Assembly: GCF_019972155.1 (NCBI RefSeq) | Contig: NZ_BOVL01000056.1 | Location: 217,945 to 281,944, forward strand | DNA length: 64,000 bases | Reading direction: 5' to 3' | DNA from: Bradyrhizobium sp. RD5-C2 | Lineage (GTDB): Bacteria; Pseudomonadota; Alphaproteobacteria; Rhizobiales; Xanthobacteraceae | Part shown: positions 26,577 to 35,230 of the stretch, piece after piece | How the letters are laid out: each line of letters opens with the position of its first letter | Numbering within the stretch: the first letter of the stretch is position 1 | The notes under the pieces: model-generated | Told to the model about the DNA's origin: nothing | The model's database searches: none | The model's input: only the letters and a program-made list of their open reading frames with translations | Made by a program: the position numbers and the translations under genes

Positions 26577-27155
26577 CTATTCGCTCGGTGCGATGCTCGG
26601 CGCGAGGATGGCCTCGAGATGCTCGGGGCGGTCGCGGTTGGCGTGGGTCAGGAATTCATCGGCGATGCCGCGAAGCTGCTTGCTCAGCACGCCGGCCACG
26701 ACCGCGGTGTCGAGCTTGGTGCGGTTCCGCACGATCGCCTGCACGGCATTGATGTGGTGCGCAATCAGCTGCTGCGGCACCGTGGCGAGATCAGGCGCGT
26801 GCTCGATGATGCGGCACAGGCTCTCGGCCGCCGCCGCCGCCGAGGGATAACCGAATGTTGCGGCATCGCCCTTGATGTCGTGCGCGGCGCGGAACAGCTC
26901 CTCGCGCGTCTTGTCGTTGAAGCCCTCGCGTTGCACCGTGGCGTGCGCGGCGGAGAGGCGGTCAGCCTCGATCGTCATCCATTCCTTGAACTCGCCCGAC
27001 AGCCCGGCGAGCGCCTTTTCGGCGCGGCCGACCGGATCGTCGAGATCGCTCTCGGGGACGCGCAGCAGCACCTTGCGCAGCGGGTTCGGCTGCGTGATGA
27101 CATGGTGGGTGCGGAAGCTCTTGACCTCGATCGTCCCGGGTTTGTCTTTCGCCAT
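26577..27155 (-). CDS. Histidine phosphotransfer (Hpt) domain protein
   Basis: 192 aa. The Hpt site is FRAAHDIKGDAATFGY with phospho-acceptor His92. It is flanked by helices as in stand-alone phosphotransferases; the N-terminal 45 residues are an unrecognised extension. Encoded 9 bp downstream of a receiver-domain gene on the same strand, so the pair probably forms a phosphorelay. No kinase is in the window. Confidence 0.85.
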   Translation of the reverse strand: MAKDKPGTIEVKSFRTHHVITQPNPLRKVLLRVPESDLDDPVGRAEKALAGLSGEFKEWMTIEADRLSAAHATVQREGFNDKTREELFRAAHDIKGDAATFGYPSAAAAAESLCRIIEHAPDLATVPQQLIAHHINAVQAIVRNRTKLDTAVVAGVLSKQLRGIADEFLTHANRDRPEHLEAILAPSIAPSE

Positions 27156-27164
27156 GGCGATATC

Positions 27165-27710
27165 CTAAATGCTCGAGCGCGCCTTCTCGAGCAGCGACGG
27201 CTGTTGCAGGATCTCGACCTCGCCGCTGCCGCGGCGTTCGGGGCCGATATAGGTGTTGGTGGTGTTGCGGCGGCGGTCGGGGCCGAAGTAGGTCTTGGTC
27301 TTGATGAACGGACGCGGATTGGCGACCACGTTCATGATGCGCTGGTAGAGGCCCTTGGCCGAGATCGGCTTGGCCAGGAATTCGGTGACGCCGGCATCGC
27401 GCGCCACGGTGACGCGGCGCTTCTCGGAATGGCCGGTCAGCATGATGATCGGCGCGTAGGGATTGCCCTTGGATTCCGGCTGCCGGATCATCTGCGCGAG
27501 TTCGAGCCCGTCGAAGATCGGCATCGACCAGTCGGTGATGACGATGTCGGGCACGTAATGGGTGTACATTTCGAGCGCGGTGGCGCCGTCCTCGGCCTCA
27601 TACACCTCGCGCGCGCCGAACGAATGCAGCAGCGTCCGCAGGATGCGGCGCATGTGCGGATTGTCGTCGCAAATCAAAAATCGCAGCTTGTTGAAGTCGA
27701 TGCGATACAT
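27165..27710 (-). CDS. Single-domain response regulator with C-terminal extension
   Basis: 181 aa from the ATG of MYRIDFNKLRF. CheY-like receiver: acidic pair Asp15/Asp16, phospho-acceptor Asp60 in DIVITDWSMP, Thr in MLTGHS, and Lys in FLAKPIS. The last 50 residues carry two similar FGPDRRR / IGPERRG segments, a short repeated Arg-rich element of unknown role. No DNA-binding domain, so output is by protein contact. Upstream partner of the Hpt gene. Confidence 0.88.
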   Translation of the reverse strand: MYRIDFNKLRFLICDDNPHMRRILRTLLHSFGAREVYEAEDGATALEMYTHYVPDIVITDWSMPIFDGLELAQMIRQPESKGNPYAPIIMLTGHSEKRRVTVARDAGVTEFLAKPISAKGLYQRIMNVVANPRPFIKTKTYFGPDRRRNTTNTYIGPERRGSGEVEILQQPSLLEKARSSI

Positions 27711-27826
27711 GGTCCGGTCCCGATCGGGCATACCGGGCCAATGCGGTATTACCCGACGTTAACCATATCCCGCCCGGAGTTAATGATTGGTTGCCGGGCA
27801 AGCGGGGCGCGGGATGCGACGCGCCG

Positions 27827-28606
27827 TCAGTAGCCGAACTGCTCGCGCAGGATGCGCTCTTCCAGCGAGTGGCCGGGATCGAACAGCATCCGCATCGCGA
27901 TCGTCTTGTCGGAGAGCACCTCGACCCGGCGGACGTCGCGGACCTCGTCATGGTCGGCGACCGCGGCCACCGGGCGCTTCTCGTCCTCGATCACCTCGAT
28001 CACCACGAAGGCGGAGTTCGGCAGCAGCGCGCCGCGCCAGCGCCGCGGCCGGAACGCGCTGATCGGGGTCAGCGCCAGCAGCGCCGCGTTGATCGGCAGG
28101 ATCGGCCCCTGGGCGGAGAGATTGTAGGCGGTCGATCCGGCCGGCGTCGCCACCAGGATGCCGTCGGCCATCAGCTCGGGCATCCGCTCATGCTCGTCGA
28201 TCAGGATGCGCAGCTTGGCGACCTGGTAGGTCTGCCGGAACAGCGCGACCTCGTTGATGGCGTGATGCAGATGCACCGCGCCGTGGATGTCGGTCGCGCG
28301 CATCAAGAGCGGATTGATCAGCGACTCCCGCGAGGCCGCAAGCCGCGTGCGCAGATCGTGCGTGGAATATTCGTTCATCAGGAAGCCAACGGTGCCGCGA
28401 TGCATGCCGTAGATCGGCTTGCCGCTGCGCATGTTGGCGTGCAGCGTCTGCAGCATCAATCCGTCGCCGCCGAGCGCGACCACGACGTCGGCATCGGCGG
28501 CCGGATAGTTGCCGTACATCGCCGTCAGCTGCTCGAGCGCCGTCTGCGCTTCCGAGCTCGCGCTGGCGACGAAGGCGATCTTGTCATACCGCTTGGAGCT
28601 AGCCAT
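27827..28606 (-). CDS. nadK: NAD kinase
   Basis: 259 aa. Phosphorylates NAD to NADP. Motifs: GGDG (46-49) in VVVALGGDGLMLQ, NEY after GFLM, and the NAD-binding GILVATPAGSTAYNLSAQGPIL. Complete and of normal length for the short proteobacterial form. It lies about 95 bp downstream of the receiver gene's upstream region and is probably expressed alone. Confidence 0.95.
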   Translation of the reverse strand: MASSKRYDKIAFVASASSEAQTALEQLTAMYGNYPAADADVVVALGGDGLMLQTLHANMRSGKPIYGMHRGTVGFLMNEYSTHDLRTRLAASRESLINPLLMRATDIHGAVHLHHAINEVALFRQTYQVAKLRILIDEHERMPELMADGILVATPAGSTAYNLSAQGPILPINAALLALTPISAFRPRRWRGALLPNSAFVVIEVIEDEKRPVAAVADHDEVRDVRRVEVLSDKTIAMRMLFDPGHSLEERILREQFGY

Positions 28607-28768
28607 CGCTCACGAACTCGTTTGGCACGGAACACGCCGCGCTCGTCTATACATCCCGGGCGGCCTTGTCGAGATGGTCCGGGAACGGACCGCATGCCTT
28701 GCGGCTACCGCCAAGCTAGCGCAGTTTGCGGATGAAATGCGTAAATGTCGGCCCAGGGAGTGAACGGC

Positions 28769-30352
28769 ATGGCTAACAGTTTTGCGACACGGCTCACCGC
28801 GGCGTTGCTGGTGGCCTGCCTCGCAACCGCGGCGCGGGCCGACGACGAGGCCCCGCAGCCATCGCCGTCGCCGAGCGCGCAGGCCCCAAGCGGTCAGAAC
28901 CCAGGCGGCCAGAAGGGACGGGCAGGGCGCGGCGAGACCGGCTCCGGCGCGAACGCCGCGGCCAACACGCCTGCCGCCGAGCAGCACCGCCTGCCGCCGG
29001 ATTCCACGACCAAGCAATCGGTCGCACTGCCTGGCCGTACGCTCGCCTTCAGCGCGACCGCGGGCTCGATCCGCGTGTTCGACGACAAGGGCGAGCCGCT
29101 CGCCGACATCGCCTACACTTCCTATCAGCTCGACGGCGCCGAGAAGGCGAGCCGCCCGGTGACGTTCCTGTTCAACGGCGGGCCGGGCTCCGCGTCGGCC
29201 TGGCTGCAATTCGGCAATGTCGGGCCGTGGCGACTCCCGTTCGACGGCGCGGTGGCGTCGGCCTCGCCGGAGCTGCAGCCGAATGCCGACACCTGGCTCG
29301 ATTTCACCGATCTTGTCTTCATCGATCCGGTCGGCACCGGCTACAGCCGTTTCGTCACCACCTCGGAGGATGCGCGCAAGCGCTTCTTCACCGTCGACGG
29401 CGATGCCACCTCGGTTGCGCTGGTGATCCGCCGCTGGCTGGAGAAACACGACCGGCTGACCTCGCCGAAATATGTCGCCGGTGAAAGCTATGGCGGCATT
29501 CGCGGACCCAAGGTGGTGCGCAATCTGCAAATGCAGCAGGGGGTCGGCGTGCGCGGCCTGATCCTGATCTCGCCGGTGCTCGATTTCCGCGACTATACCG
29601 GCTCCAGCGTCCTGCAATATGTCGCGAGCCTGCCGACCATGACGGCGGTCGCGCGACAGGCGAAGGGGCCGGTGACGCGCGAGGACCTTGCCGACGTCGA
29701 GAGCTACGCGCGCGGCGACTTCCTGCTCGATCTCGTCAAGGGGCAGGCCGATACCGAGGCCACCGCGCGGCTCGCCGACAAGGTCGCGAGCCTGACCGGC
29801 ATCGATCCGGCGGTGAGCCGCAGGCTCGCCGGCCGCTTCGAGATCGGCGAATTCCGCCGCGAGTTCGATCGCAAGAGCGGCAAGGTGACCGGCCGCTACG
29901 ATGCCTCGGTCGAAGGCTTCGATCCCTATCCGGACTCCAGCTACTTCCACTTCAACGATCCGTCCGGCGATCCCCTGATGGCGCCCTTGACCAGCGCGGC
30001 CGTCGACCTCACCACGCGCAGACTGAACTGGCGGCCGGACGGTTCGTATCATCTGCTCAGCGAAAGCGTGAGCAAGGGCTGGGAGTTCGGCCACGGCATC
30101 AGCCCGCCGGAATCGGTGACGCAGCTGCGCCAGATGCTGGCGCTCGACCCCAAGCTGAAGCTCCTGATCGGTCACGGCCTGTTCGACCTTGCGACGCCGT
30201 ACTTCGCCTCGAAGATCATCCTCGACCAGCTGCCGGCCTTCGCGGGTCCGAGCCGCACCAGGCTCGTGGTCTATCCCGGCGGTCACATGTTCTACTCCCG
30301 CGACGGCTCGCGCCAGGCCTTCCGCAAGGAGGTCGAGGCGCTGGTGAAGTGA
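28769..30352 (+). CDS. Exported S10 family serine carboxypeptidase
   Basis: 527 aa. The ATG at 28769 (GGGAG 8 nt upstream) opens a signal peptide ending TAARA; a Pro/Gly/Ala-rich linker (about 25-85) follows. Alpha/beta hydrolase core of S10 peptidases: FNGGPGSASAWLQ (oxyanion), nucleophile Ser in AGESYGG, Asp in GHGLFDLATP and His in PGGHMFY. Periplasmic or extracellular peptidase. Divergent from nadK. Confidence 0.9.
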   Translation: MANSFATRLTAALLVACLATAARADDEAPQPSPSPSAQAPSGQNPGGQKGRAGRGETGSGANAAANTPAAEQHRLPPDSTTKQSVALPGRTLAFSATAGSIRVFDDKGEPLADIAYTSYQLDGAEKASRPVTFLFNGGPGSASAWLQFGNVGPWRLPFDGAVASASPELQPNADTWLDFTDLVFIDPVGTGYSRFVTTSEDARKRFFTVDGDATSVALVIRRWLEKHDRLTSPKYVAGESYGGIRGPKVVRNLQMQQGVGVRGLILISPVLDFRDYTGSSVLQYVASLPTMTAVARQAKGPVTREDLADVESYARGDFLLDLVKGQADTEATARLADKVASLTGIDPAVSRRLAGRFEIGEFRREFDRKSGKVTGRYDASVEGFDPYPDSSYFHFNDPSGDPLMAPLTSAAVDLTTRRLNWRPDGSYHLLSESVSKGWEFGHGISPPESVTQLRQMLALDPKLKLLIGHGLFDLATPYFASKIILDQLPAFAGPSRTRLVVYPGGHMFYSRDGSRQAFRKEVEALVK

Positions 30353-30391
30353 GGGGCGGCGTGGTCTGCGTCGCCCGCCGCAAATGTTGTC

Positions 30392-30511
30392 GTCGTCCTG
30401 GCGAAAGCCAGGACCCATAACCACCAAATTTGATTGTGAGTGAGTTCGTGGCCCCAGCGTCGTGCAACAAAGAGCAGTTGGGGTAAGGGTCCTGGCTTTC
30501 GCCAGGACGAC
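30392..30511. repeat. Palindromic repeat pair (GTCGTCCTGGCGAAAGCCAGG type)
   Basis: Two 25-bp arms, 30392-30416 and 30487-30511, are perfect inverted copies of each other, and each contains its own small palindrome CCTGGCgaaaGCCAGG. The 70 bp between them are unlike either. This matches an interspersed element family I recognise from Bradyrhizobium-like genomes. It could also serve as a transcription barrier between the convergent S10 and M20 genes. Confidence 0.7.
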
Positions 30512-30590
30512 ATCGAATAGGTGGCGCGATCTCGGGCAAGTTCGGTGTTATCACCGGCGCATTGAATCAGAACCGAAGCCTAGATTGTTG

Positions 30591-30645
30591 TCTTGACACG
30601 TTCTCTGCACGCGAACCGATATCCACTTCGCTCGAAAACGCTCTA
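30591..30645 (-). repeat. Rhizobiales interspersed repeat, copy A
   Basis: On the minus strand it reads TAGAGCGTTTTCGAGCGAAG then TGGATATCGGTTCGCG and on to AACGTGTCAAGA. A second copy with about 85% identity by eye lies at 51149-51207 on the plus strand. It overlaps the stop codon of the M20 peptidase. Confidence 0.7.
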
Positions 30646-32022
30646 GCTCTCGCGCCGGAACTGGCCGAGCTCGTGCAACAACGCAGCCCCGGTCCGCACG
30701 CCGCTGTAGAAGCAGTCCAGCGTCATGTTCTCGTTCGGCGCATGGTTGGCTTCGTCCGGATTGGCATAGGGCGTGACGAAGGCGGGGATGCCCAGGAGCT
30801 TGGTGAAGACGTAGTTGGGCAGGCTGCCGAAGCCGGCCGGTATCAGCAGCGGCTCCTGGCCATGGGCGGCAACGAAGGCGCGGCGCAGCGGCGCGGTGTA
30901 GGGTGAGGCGATCGGCGTCTTCGAGGGCTGCATGCCCATGTCCGCAGCGACGAACTCGACCTCGGGCGCGTGTTTGGCGACGTGAGCGCGAACCTTGCGC
31001 AGGATGTCCTCGGCGTCCTGCGCCTCGACGAGGCGGATGTCGCATTTGACGAAGGCCTCGTTCGGCAGCACCGTCTTGGTGCCGGGGCCGCCATAGCCGC
31101 CGTGGAAACCGTTGATGGTCAGCGTCGGCTGGAAGCAGAGACGGTCGTAGAATGGGCGGTCGGCGGGCGCGTCGAGGCGCTTCAGTGCAAGGCTCGCTTT
31201 GACGGCCTCGATATCGAGCGGCAGGCGCTCGATCGCCGCCAGTTCCTCAGTCGCTGGTGGCTCGACGGCATCATGCAGCCCCTCGATGGTGATCTCACCG
31301 GCCGCGTTCTTCATCGTGCTGAGCAAGTGGACCAGCGTCCAAATCGGATTCGGCACGACGCCGCCGAAGTTGCCCGAATGGACGTCGCGGCTGGCATGGC
31401 GGCAGCGCAGCTCGAAGGAGACGACGCCGCGCGAGCCGAACTTGATCGTCGGTGCGCCGCTGGCATGGCGCGGGCCGTCCGCGGTGACGGCGAGATCGGC
31501 CTTCAGGAGATGTGCGTTGGCGCGCACGAAACCGGCGATGTGCGGGCTGCCGATCTCCTCCTCGCCCTCCAGCAGCAGGATGACGTTGCAGGGCAGTTCG
31601 CCGTGCACCTTGAGATGGGATTCGATCGCCAGGATCTGGGCGAAGTGCTGGCCCTTGTTGTCGCCGACGCCGCGTGCATAGAGCCGGCCGTCCCGGATCG
31701 TCGGCTCGAAGGGCGGCGATAGCCATTTCTCGAGCGGGTCGGCGGGCTGCACGTCATAGTGTCCGTAGAGCAGGACGGTCGGCTTGCCCGGTGCCTTTTC
31801 CCAGCGCGCCACCACCATCGGATAACCCTCCGTGGCGACAAGGCCGGCTTCGAGACCGATCCCTGTGAGCATCTCGAGCAGCAGGGCGCCGACCTCGGCG
31901 ATGCCGATGTTCTCGGCACTGATGCTCGGATGGCGCAGATAGGCGATCAGGCGTTGCAGGAAGCTGTCGCGGTTGACTTCGATATGGGTGAAGACGGCAG
32001 CCAATGCGTCGGAAGAAGCCAT
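30643..32022 (-). CDS. M20 family dipeptidase/deacylase
   Basis: 459 aa from the ATG of MASSDALAAVF. Zinc-peptidase pattern: YGHYDVQPADP (metal His, catalytic Asp), GVGDNKGQ (bridging Asp), LEGEEEIGSPH (general base and metal Glu), then a dimerisation domain and FGSLPNYVFTK. No signal peptide; cytoplasmic. Substrate not resolvable, though the sequence is closest in style to dipeptidases of the ArgE/DapE/CPG2 group. Confidence 0.9.
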   Translation of the reverse strand: MASSDALAAVFTHIEVNRDSFLQRLIAYLRHPSISAENIGIAEVGALLLEMLTGIGLEAGLVATEGYPMVVARWEKAPGKPTVLLYGHYDVQPADPLEKWLSPPFEPTIRDGRLYARGVGDNKGQHFAQILAIESHLKVHGELPCNVILLLEGEEEIGSPHIAGFVRANAHLLKADLAVTADGPRHASGAPTIKFGSRGVVSFELRCRHASRDVHSGNFGGVVPNPIWTLVHLLSTMKNAAGEITIEGLHDAVEPPATEELAAIERLPLDIEAVKASLALKRLDAPADRPFYDRLCFQPTLTINGFHGGYGGPGTKTVLPNEAFVKCDIRLVEAQDAEDILRKVRAHVAKHAPEVEFVAADMGMQPSKTPIASPYTAPLRRAFVAAHGQEPLLIPAGFGSLPNYVFTKLLGIPAFVTPYANPDEANHAPNENMTLDCFYSGVRTGAALLHELGQFRRES

Positions 32023-32210
32023 GATGAACACCTGACAATGCAGCGGACGTCGCATCGGGAGACTTCGGCGCGATCAGCGTCGGATTGCGCGAGTGCTTTA
32101 CCTCCCGCTGACGTGACAATCAACGGCGGGACGTCAAGCGCCGCGTCGACAGCGATCAGCGCCGAATGTTGCCCGGCTTGCTCCGGCCCGGGCAAATCAA
32201 TGGCAGGCGT

Positions 32211-32429
32211 TCAGGCCGGCCCTGACCCGCCACAGCATTCGCCGCGCGTCTGCACCGGAGGGCAGGGCACCGTCCCGTAAGAGCAGAACACGCAGCAATC
32301 GCCGGCAAGCGGCTTGAGGCGGGTGCCACAGCCGCGGCAGTCGTAGAAGAACTGGCAGGCATCGGTCGGCATCGTTTCGGTCGCGGCAAATCCGCATGCC
32401 GGACAGGTCAGGGTCGAGACGAGTTGCAT
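32211..32429 (-). CDS. GDCCVxC-motif small zinc-ribbon-like protein
   Basis: 72 aa with four Cys pairs: CPACG (9-13), CRGCG, GDCCVFCSYG and ECCGG. The GDCCVFCSYG signature defines a small protein family often found near mercury or arsenic genes; some members have selenocysteine at one of these positions, here all are Cys codons. Probably binds metal. No operon partner. Confidence 0.8.
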   Translation of the reverse strand: MQLVSTLTCPACGFAATETMPTDACQFFYDCRGCGTRLKPLAGDCCVFCSYGTVPCPPVQTRGECCGGSGPA

Positions 32430-32613
32430 GAGCCGTGGGTCCGTTGGTCAGTCCCTCATGTCATTTCGGCGATCGTACAGGTCAAGTGGCAAGATTGTGA
32501 TCGGCGGTCGCTAAGACGGGCTTATCCAGCCGGGATGAAGCCGCAATCTGGCATCGATGATGCTTTGAACCCGTCGCGGCATCGAAAATATTCGTGATCT
32601 GGCCGATCGGCGT

Positions 32614-32639
32614 GTAACCAAAACGGTCGCTTGAGCGAA
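32614..32639 (+). promoter_or_regulatory. ECF (EcfF/SigF-type) promoter of the sigma gene
   Basis: GTAACC-N16-CGAA, with GTAACC at 32614-32619 and CGAA at 32636-32639, 20 bp before the sigma start. The same element with the same spacing precedes the gene at 33968, so the sigma factor very likely activates itself. Confidence 0.75.
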
Positions 32640-32659
32640 CCAGACCACAGAAGCGCTGC

Positions 32660-33217
32660 ATGACGACCGCGGAACACGAGCTCAAGCAACTGATGCTTGC
32701 CAGCCAGGATGGCGATTCGGCGGCCCACCGGGCCTTGCTGGAGCGCCTGAGCCGGCATTTGCGTGCCTACTACAAGAGCAAGCTTGCGAGGAGTGGCCGC
32801 GGCGCGGCCGAGGCGGAGGACCTGGTGCAGGAGGCCGTGTTGGCTATTCACCTGCAGCGGCACACCTACGATCCGGCTCAACCGCTGACGCCCTGGGTGC
32901 ACGCGGTCGCGCGCTACAAGCTGATCGATTTCCTGCGTCGCACGCGGGCCTCGCGTGCCGACGTGCCGATCGATGCGGCCGACGACATCACAGCCCATGA
33001 CGATCATATCGGCGCCGAGAGCAGCTTTGACCTCAGGCGATTGCTCAAGCAATTGCCTGATAACATGCAGTGCGCGATTGGGGCCGTGAGGCTCGATGGA
33101 TTGAGCGTCGCGGAGGCGGCGCAACGCTGCGACATGTCGGAATCCAGCGTGAAGGTCAGCATTCATCGCGGGCTGAAGGCCCTGGCCGCGTTGATCGCCG
33201 GGAGGACGAAGCCATGA
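32660..33217 (+). CDS. ECF RNA polymerase sigma factor (EcfF/SigF-like)
   Basis: 185 aa. Sigma region 2 covers about 50-96 (AEDLVQEAVLAIHLQRHTYDP, TPWVHAVARYKLIDFLRR) and region 4 about 125-175 (LDGLSVAEAAQRCDMSESSVKVSIHRGLKAL). Its stop overlaps the start of an NrsF-type anti-sigma (ATGA). Its own promoter carries GTAACC-N16-CGAA, the element known for EcfF/SigF regulons. In Bradyrhizobium the EcfF-OsrA pair answers oxidative stress; that function is inferred here. Confidence 0.93.
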   Translation: MTTAEHELKQLMLASQDGDSAAHRALLERLSRHLRAYYKSKLARSGRGAAEAEDLVQEAVLAIHLQRHTYDPAQPLTPWVHAVARYKLIDFLRRTRASRADVPIDAADDITAHDDHIGAESSFDLRRLLKQLPDNMQCAIGAVRLDGLSVAEAAQRCDMSESSVKVSIHRGLKALAALIAGRTKP

Positions 33218-33855
33218 AGACCGATGAGCTGATCGCGGCGCTCAGCAACAATGTCGAGCCGGTCGATCGCCGGCTGGTCGGCCGGACCGTCGCGATCGCG
33301 CTCGGCCTAGGGCTGGTTGCCGCGCTTGGCCTCGTGTTTGCCGGGCTTGGCGTTCGCGCAGACCTCGCCACGCCGCGCGCCGTGATCTTCCTCTCTCTGA
33401 AGCTCGCATTCGCGCTCGGCACCGTCGGCGCGGCGTCGGTCTATCTGACCCGGCTTGCGCGGCCGGCCGGCGAGCGAAAGATCTCGCTTGGACTTGCCGC
33501 ACTCCCGTTCGGGGTGATCATGCTGCTTGCCGCCATCAGCCTCGGACGGGCGCCGAGCTCGCATTGGGACAGGATGGTCATGGGAGACCAATGGCTCGAA
33601 TGCCTGATCTCCGTTCCGATCATCGCGATCGTGCCGTTTGCCGTGGTGATCTGGGCAGTCAGAAAGGCGGCGCCGACCAATCTGGTGCAGGCGGGCGCAT
33701 TCGCCGGCCTCGTCGCAGGTGGTGTGAGCGCAGTCGGCTATGCACTGCACTGCACCGACGACTCGTTGCCCTTTGTCGCGCTGTGGTACGGCGGCACGAT
33801 CGTGCTGTGCACACTTGCCGGTGCGCTACTAGGACCGCGGTTGCTGCGCTGGTGA
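33214..33855 (+). CDS. NrsF/OsrA-like membrane anti-sigma factor (DUF1109)
   Basis: 213 aa with six hydrophobic helices after a short N-terminal cytoplasmic arm that should hold the sigma. Two periplasm-side cysteines, Cys130 (QWLECLISVP) and Cys180 (ALHCTDDSLPF), fall almost exactly where I recall the functional pair of OsrA (129/179). They are the likely sensor. Start overlaps the sigma stop. It should release the sigma when the cysteines are modified or bind metal. Confidence 0.9.
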   Translation: MKTDELIAALSNNVEPVDRRLVGRTVAIALGLGLVAALGLVFAGLGVRADLATPRAVIFLSLKLAFALGTVGAASVYLTRLARPAGERKISLGLAALPFGVIMLLAAISLGRAPSSHWDRMVMGDQWLECLISVPIIAIVPFAVVIWAVRKAAPTNLVQAGAFAGLVAGGVSAVGYALHCTDDSLPFVALWYGGTIVLCTLAGALLGPRLLRW

Positions 33856-33892
33856 AGGGCCGTGATCGGACCTCTCACGTCGGCGTGAGCGT

Positions 33893-33918
33893 GTAACCGG
33901 GGCAACGTCGGCTTCGAA
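33893..33918 (+). promoter_or_regulatory. Second ECF (EcfF/SigF-type) promoter
   Basis: GTAACC (33893-33898), 16 nt, CGAA (33915-33918), about 50 bp before the small exported protein at 33968. Both hexamer, spacer length and tetramer equal those of the sigma gene's own promoter. Confidence 0.72.
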
Positions 33919-33967
33919 CTCATGATCGGAAGCGCAAATCAATGCGCTTCGGAAAATCATGGAGCCG

Positions 33968-34246
33968 ATGATGTCGATCAACAAATGCCTTCTTGCCTTC
34001 TCAATCCTCGCGCCGCTCGTCGTGGCATCGGCAACCGCGCAGGCGGGTCTGACGGCCTCCGACAGGAGATATTTGCCCAATGAGGCCGCAGAAGCCGCAC
34101 CGGCGGGTACGGTTGCCGTGCAACGCGACCCGATGTCTGCATTCGGCTACGATCAGGGAGCGATCGGCGTGCAGCCGGCGAATGTCCCGGATGCTGCCCG
34201 GACGCCGTGGCGCTATCACGGCGGCCCGAAGTCTCCATATCATTAA
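33968..34246 (+). CDS. Small exported protein, predicted ECF regulon member
   Basis: About 92 aa; ATG 33968 or 33971 follows GGAG, better than the ATG at 33959. Signal peptide to about residue 25 (ends ATAQA). The mature part is a short soluble chain with no cysteine and no known domain (AFGYDQGAIGVQP, RYHGGPKSPYH). Placement behind an EcfF-type promoter makes it a stress-induced periplasmic protein by inference. Confidence 0.75.
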   Translation: MMSINKCLLAFSILAPLVVASATAQAGLTASDRRYLPNEAAEAAPAGTVAVQRDPMSAFGYDQGAIGVQPANVPDAARTPWRYHGGPKSPYH

Positions 34247-34361
34247 CCGCTCGATGCAGGGCACCAGGTCGGGATGAATGATTAACCACCCAATCTCCCG
34301 CTGGTGCAGTTGTGAACAGGGTGACCTTTTCAGCACCCGTCCTTTGTGAGACTGTCGCAAC

Positions 34362-34721
34362 ATGAATGTTCGCCAATTGTTCAGATTGCTGCTCGCCGTC
34401 CTCGTGACGGCAGGCCTGACAATTGCGCCGCTGGCTGTGCCCGCGGCGGCCGGATCTGCGCTGACCGGTATGAGCCAGATGGCGGACATGTCTGACATGG
34501 CAGCCGATATGCCGTGCTGCCCCGACAAGCAGAACAGCAACGACTGCCGGGATTGCCCGCTGGTTGCGATCTGCATGCTGAAGATCCTGCACGCGGGACC
34601 ATCGACCGTCGGCCTCGCGGTGCGGCTGTCGACACAGCTGCAATTGCATCCGAACGACGATCTGGTCGCTGACGGGCTGGTCCGTCCGCCGCCCGACCAT
34701 CCTCCTCGACATTTGGTCTGA
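34362..34721 (+). CDS. Met/Cys-rich exported protein (DUF2946-like)
   Basis: 119 aa, signal peptide to about 30, then a Met-rich run (MSQMADMSDMAADMP) leading into CCPDKQ and CRDCPLVAICM. Such Met and Cys clusters bind Cu(I). A CCxxK and a CxxCP motif are the hallmark of small proteins that head cop/cus operons. First gene of the copper island. Role: periplasmic copper binding, inferred. Confidence 0.7.
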   Translation: MNVRQLFRLLLAVLVTAGLTIAPLAVPAAAGSALTGMSQMADMSDMAADMPCCPDKQNSNDCRDCPLVAICMLKILHAGPSTVGLAVRLSTQLQLHPNDDLVADGLVRPPPDHPPRHLV

Positions 34722-34813
34722 CTGGCGCCGCAAGCGCCGGTTGCTGCTGCGCGACCTCCGGGGCGCGTGGACGTCGCATGCCGCGCAAGCGGTAGATCAG
34801 TTCCAATCGAGGA

Positions 34814-35230
34814 ATGAAACGAATGACGTTGTTCAATACGTCGCGTGCCGTAGCGGCCGCGCTCATCGGCATGGCGCTGGCAGGTACTGCCACTGTCGCG
34901 CTCGCCGACATCAAGGATTACGAATTCCAGCTCGTCGACCAGACTGTCCAGGCCGGTCCGGACAAGGTCGTCACCGTCCGGCTGATGAACATGAAGACCG
35001 GCAAGGCCGTGCCTGACGCCGTGATCTTCACGACGCGGCTCGACATGGCGCCCGACGGCATGCAGGAGATGGCCACCAAGGTCACGCCGATGCCGGGGAC
35101 CGAACCCGGCACCTATCGGTTCAAGGCGAACTTCGGCATGGCCGGGCGCTGGCAACTGTCGCTGGGTGCGAAGGTGCAGGGTGAGACCGGCACGGTCGAA
35201 AGCAAGCTCGTGGTCACGGCCGGAAAATGA
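34814..35230 (+). CDS. YtkA/FixH-like periplasmic protein
   Basis: 138 aa with signal peptide (to about 32). The mature beta-sandwich matches the YtkA-like pattern: VVTVRLMNMKTGKAVPDAVI, LDMAPDGMQEM, PGTYRFKANFGMAGRWQLS. Methionines cluster on the predicted metal side. It overlaps the CusB-type gene by 4 nt and is probably a periplasmic accessory of the efflux system. Confidence 0.8.
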   Translation: MKRMTLFNTSRAVAAALIGMALAGTATVALADIKDYEFQLVDQTVQAGPDKVVTVRLMNMKTGKAVPDAVIFTTRLDMAPDGMQEMATKVTPMPGTEPGTYRFKANFGMAGRWQLSLGAKVQGETGTVESKLVVTAGK

